Part shown: in pieces, positions 62,840 to 64,000 of the stretch
Position numbering within the stretch: the stretch's first letter is position 1
Layout of the letters: each line of letters starts with the position of its first letter
NCBI GenBank assembly: GCA_963748545.1
Contig: CAVVJO010000003.1
Location: 310,001-374,000 of the forward strand
DNA: 64,000 nucleotides
From: Roseiarcus sp963748545
GTDB lineage: Bacteria > Pseudomonadota > Alphaproteobacteria > Rhizobiales > Beijerinckiaceae
Direction of reading: 5' to 3'
Made by a program: the position numbers and the translations under genes
The notes under the pieces: model-generated
What the model was told of the DNA's origin: nothing
The model's input: only the letters and a program-made list of their open reading frames with translations
The model's database searches: none

Positions 62840-64000
62840 CCGAGAAGCCTCCGCGCGCGCGGCTTCGCCTGGCGGCGGCGAAAGACGGCGGCGATCTCGA
62901 CATGGGGAGAAAAGCGGAACTGGTCAATCGGCGAAACGGTCTCGAGGCGCAATCCGCCCTCGATCAGGATTCGCGCGTCGCGGGCGAAGGTCGCGGCGTT
63001 GCAAGAGATGGCGACGACGACGGGCGGGCCGCTCGCCGCGATTTCGCGCGCCTGCGCTTCCGCGCCCGAGCGCGGCGGGTCGAACAGGACGCCGTCGAAC
63101 GGGGAAAGCTCGGTCGCGGAAAGCGGCCGACGAAAAAGGTCGCGCGCCTCGGCCGTGACGGTCCGCAGGGCTTGCGCCTCGGCCGCGGCGCGCTCGAGCG
63201 CGTGGATCGCGGCGGCGTCCTGATCGGCGGCTGCGACATCGTGCGTGCGGGCCAGACGGAGCGCGAAGGCGCCGGCGCCGCAGAAGAGGTCCGCGACCCT
63301 CTTGGCGCCCCGAAGCGCCGCCTCAGCGACCGCGGCGAGCTTCGCTTCGCCGTCCTCCGTCGCCTGAAGGAAGCCGCCGGGGGGGAGGGTCACCAGCGTG
63401 TCGCCGAAAGCGACGCGCGGCGGACGGCGCTCGACCACGACGGCGCCGTGGTTCGAGATCCGGGCGAGGTCGAGCGCCACGGCGACTTGGGCGAGCTTGC
63501 GCGTCTCGGCGAGACCGAGCGGGCCGGAGCCGCGCAAGTCGACGTCCAGACCGTCATCGGTCGCCGTCACGCCGATATCAAGGGGTTTGCCGATCCCGCG
63601 CAAGGCGCCGGCGAGGGTTCGCGCCGCGGAAACAGCGCCCGCCATCGACGGCGCGAACAGCGGGCAGGCGTCGATCGTCACGATGTCGTGCGAGCGCGCC
63701 CGCATGAAGCCGACCTCGTCCGCGGCTCCGTGAGGAAACCGGGCGTGAAAGGTCGCACGGCGCCGGCCCGCGCCATGGGCGTCGATCAGCGGTCCGACCT
63801 CGGCTTCGATCCTGGCGCGTGCGAGCGCCTCGACGACGACGCCGCGTTTCCAGGCGCGATAGAGCGCTTCCGACATGTGCTGGGTCGCGCAGCCGCCGCA
63901 GGCTCCAAACCACGGGCAGAACGGCGTCGCCCGCTCCGGGCTCGAGTTCGAGGACTTCGATAAGCTCGGCGCGCCTGTCCGATTGGCGGACCCTGACGCG
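62836..64000 (-). CDS. RlmD-like 23S rRNA (uracil-5-)-methyltransferase, 5' end cut off and frameshifted
   Basis: TrmA/RlmD family. The SAM motif V-A-D-L-F-C-G-A-G-A-F-A-L-R-L, F-D-P-P-R-S-G-A and the catalytic-Cys region A-I-S-C-N-A-A-T-F-A-R-D are all present. At the window end gagttc (63944-63949) stands for gagtc. Correction yields V-L-D-S-S-P-E-R-A-T-P-F-C-P-W-F-G-A-C-G-G-C, the Cys cluster that binds [4Fe-4S] in RlmD. The TRAM-type N-terminus lies outside the window. Coupled by ATGA to the dehydrogenase. Confidence 0.88.
   Translation of the reverse strand, partial: ASGSANRTGAPSLSKSSNSSPERATPFCPWFGACGGCATQHMSEALYRAWKRGVVVEALARARIEAEVGPLIDAHGAGRRRATFHARFPHGAADEVGFMRARSHDIVTIDACPLFAPSMAGAVSAARTLAGALRGIGKPLDIGVTATDDGLDVDLRGSGPLGLAETRKLAQVAVALDLARISNHGAVVVERRPPRVAFGDTLVTLPPGGFLQATEDGEAKLAAVAEAALRGAKRVADLFCGAGAFALRLARTHDVAAADQDAAAIHALERAAAEAQALRTVTAEARDLFRRPLSATELSPFDGVLFDPPRSGAEAQAREIAASGPPVVVAISCNAATFARDARILIEGGLRLETVSPIDQFRFSPHVEIAAVFRRRQAKPRARRLLG

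Overview
The window comes from a high-GC alphaproteobacterium, most likely a member of Hyphomicrobiales (Rhizobiales). The evidence is the F1 ATP synthase operon atpHAGDC, the short-form prolyl-tRNA synthetase followed by lolCD, bacterial arginyl/leucyl-transferase (bpt), gltX near comEC, PEP-CTERM signals of the W-A-M-M type, and the dispersed hairpin repeat related to ATGGCCGGGACAAGCCCGGCCATGAC. Assignment below order level (Beijerinckiaceae/Methylocystaceae-like) is only a guess.

Layout. 1-2.9 kb: end of a DUF6065-like gene, a TPR gene, tRNA-Gln(TTG), and an HTH protein behind an AT-rich, dyad-containing promoter. 3.1-9.0 kb (minus): atpH-atpA-atpG-atpD-atpC with a threonine dehydratase-like gene coupled to atpC. 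9.3-12 kb: a PhyH-type dioxygenase and lepA. 12-13.4 kb: a gene-free, repeat-rich stretch. 13.4-18.1 kb: an MFS transporter, a DoxX protein, and a three-gene minus-strand module that encodes an extraordinary Trp/Cys-rich protein plus a DUF1360 membrane protein and a small protein. 18.6-28.4 kb: housekeeping (gltX, comEC, proS, lolC, lolD). 28.4-33.9 kb: small or unknown genes, NifU-like protein, sdaA, bpt, RDD protein. 33.9-37.1 kb: an isolated branched-chain amino-acid uptake locus (substrate-binding protein, CGNR regulator, lipoprotein-permease fusion). 37.2-43.1 kb: redox and hydrolase genes and a GT61 glycosyltransferase. 43.3-48.1 kb: SbcD/YhaO nuclease and YhaN-type ATPase. 48.2-54.6 kb: a BMP-type nucleoside ABC importer facing a DUF4239 gene and a nucleoside deaminase, which suggests purine salvage. 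55.6-58.6 kb: glutamate dehydrogenase, a GNAT and the GltS glutamate symporter. 58.7-64 kb: a phosphodiester glycosidase, two convergent PEP-CTERM proteins, a FAD-linked 2-hydroxyacid dehydrogenase and an RlmD-like rRNA methyltransferase running off the end.

Sequence quality matters here. At least a dozen single-base indels break genes that must be functional (atpD, atpG, lepA). Five of them are the same event: duplication of the adenine of a GANTC site, the CcrM methylation target of alphaproteobacteria. I read these as long-read consensus errors at methylated bases and annotate the affected genes as single CDSs. The most unusual biology is the Trp/Cys-rich protein module (15.2-18.1 kb) and two families of short intergenic repeats.
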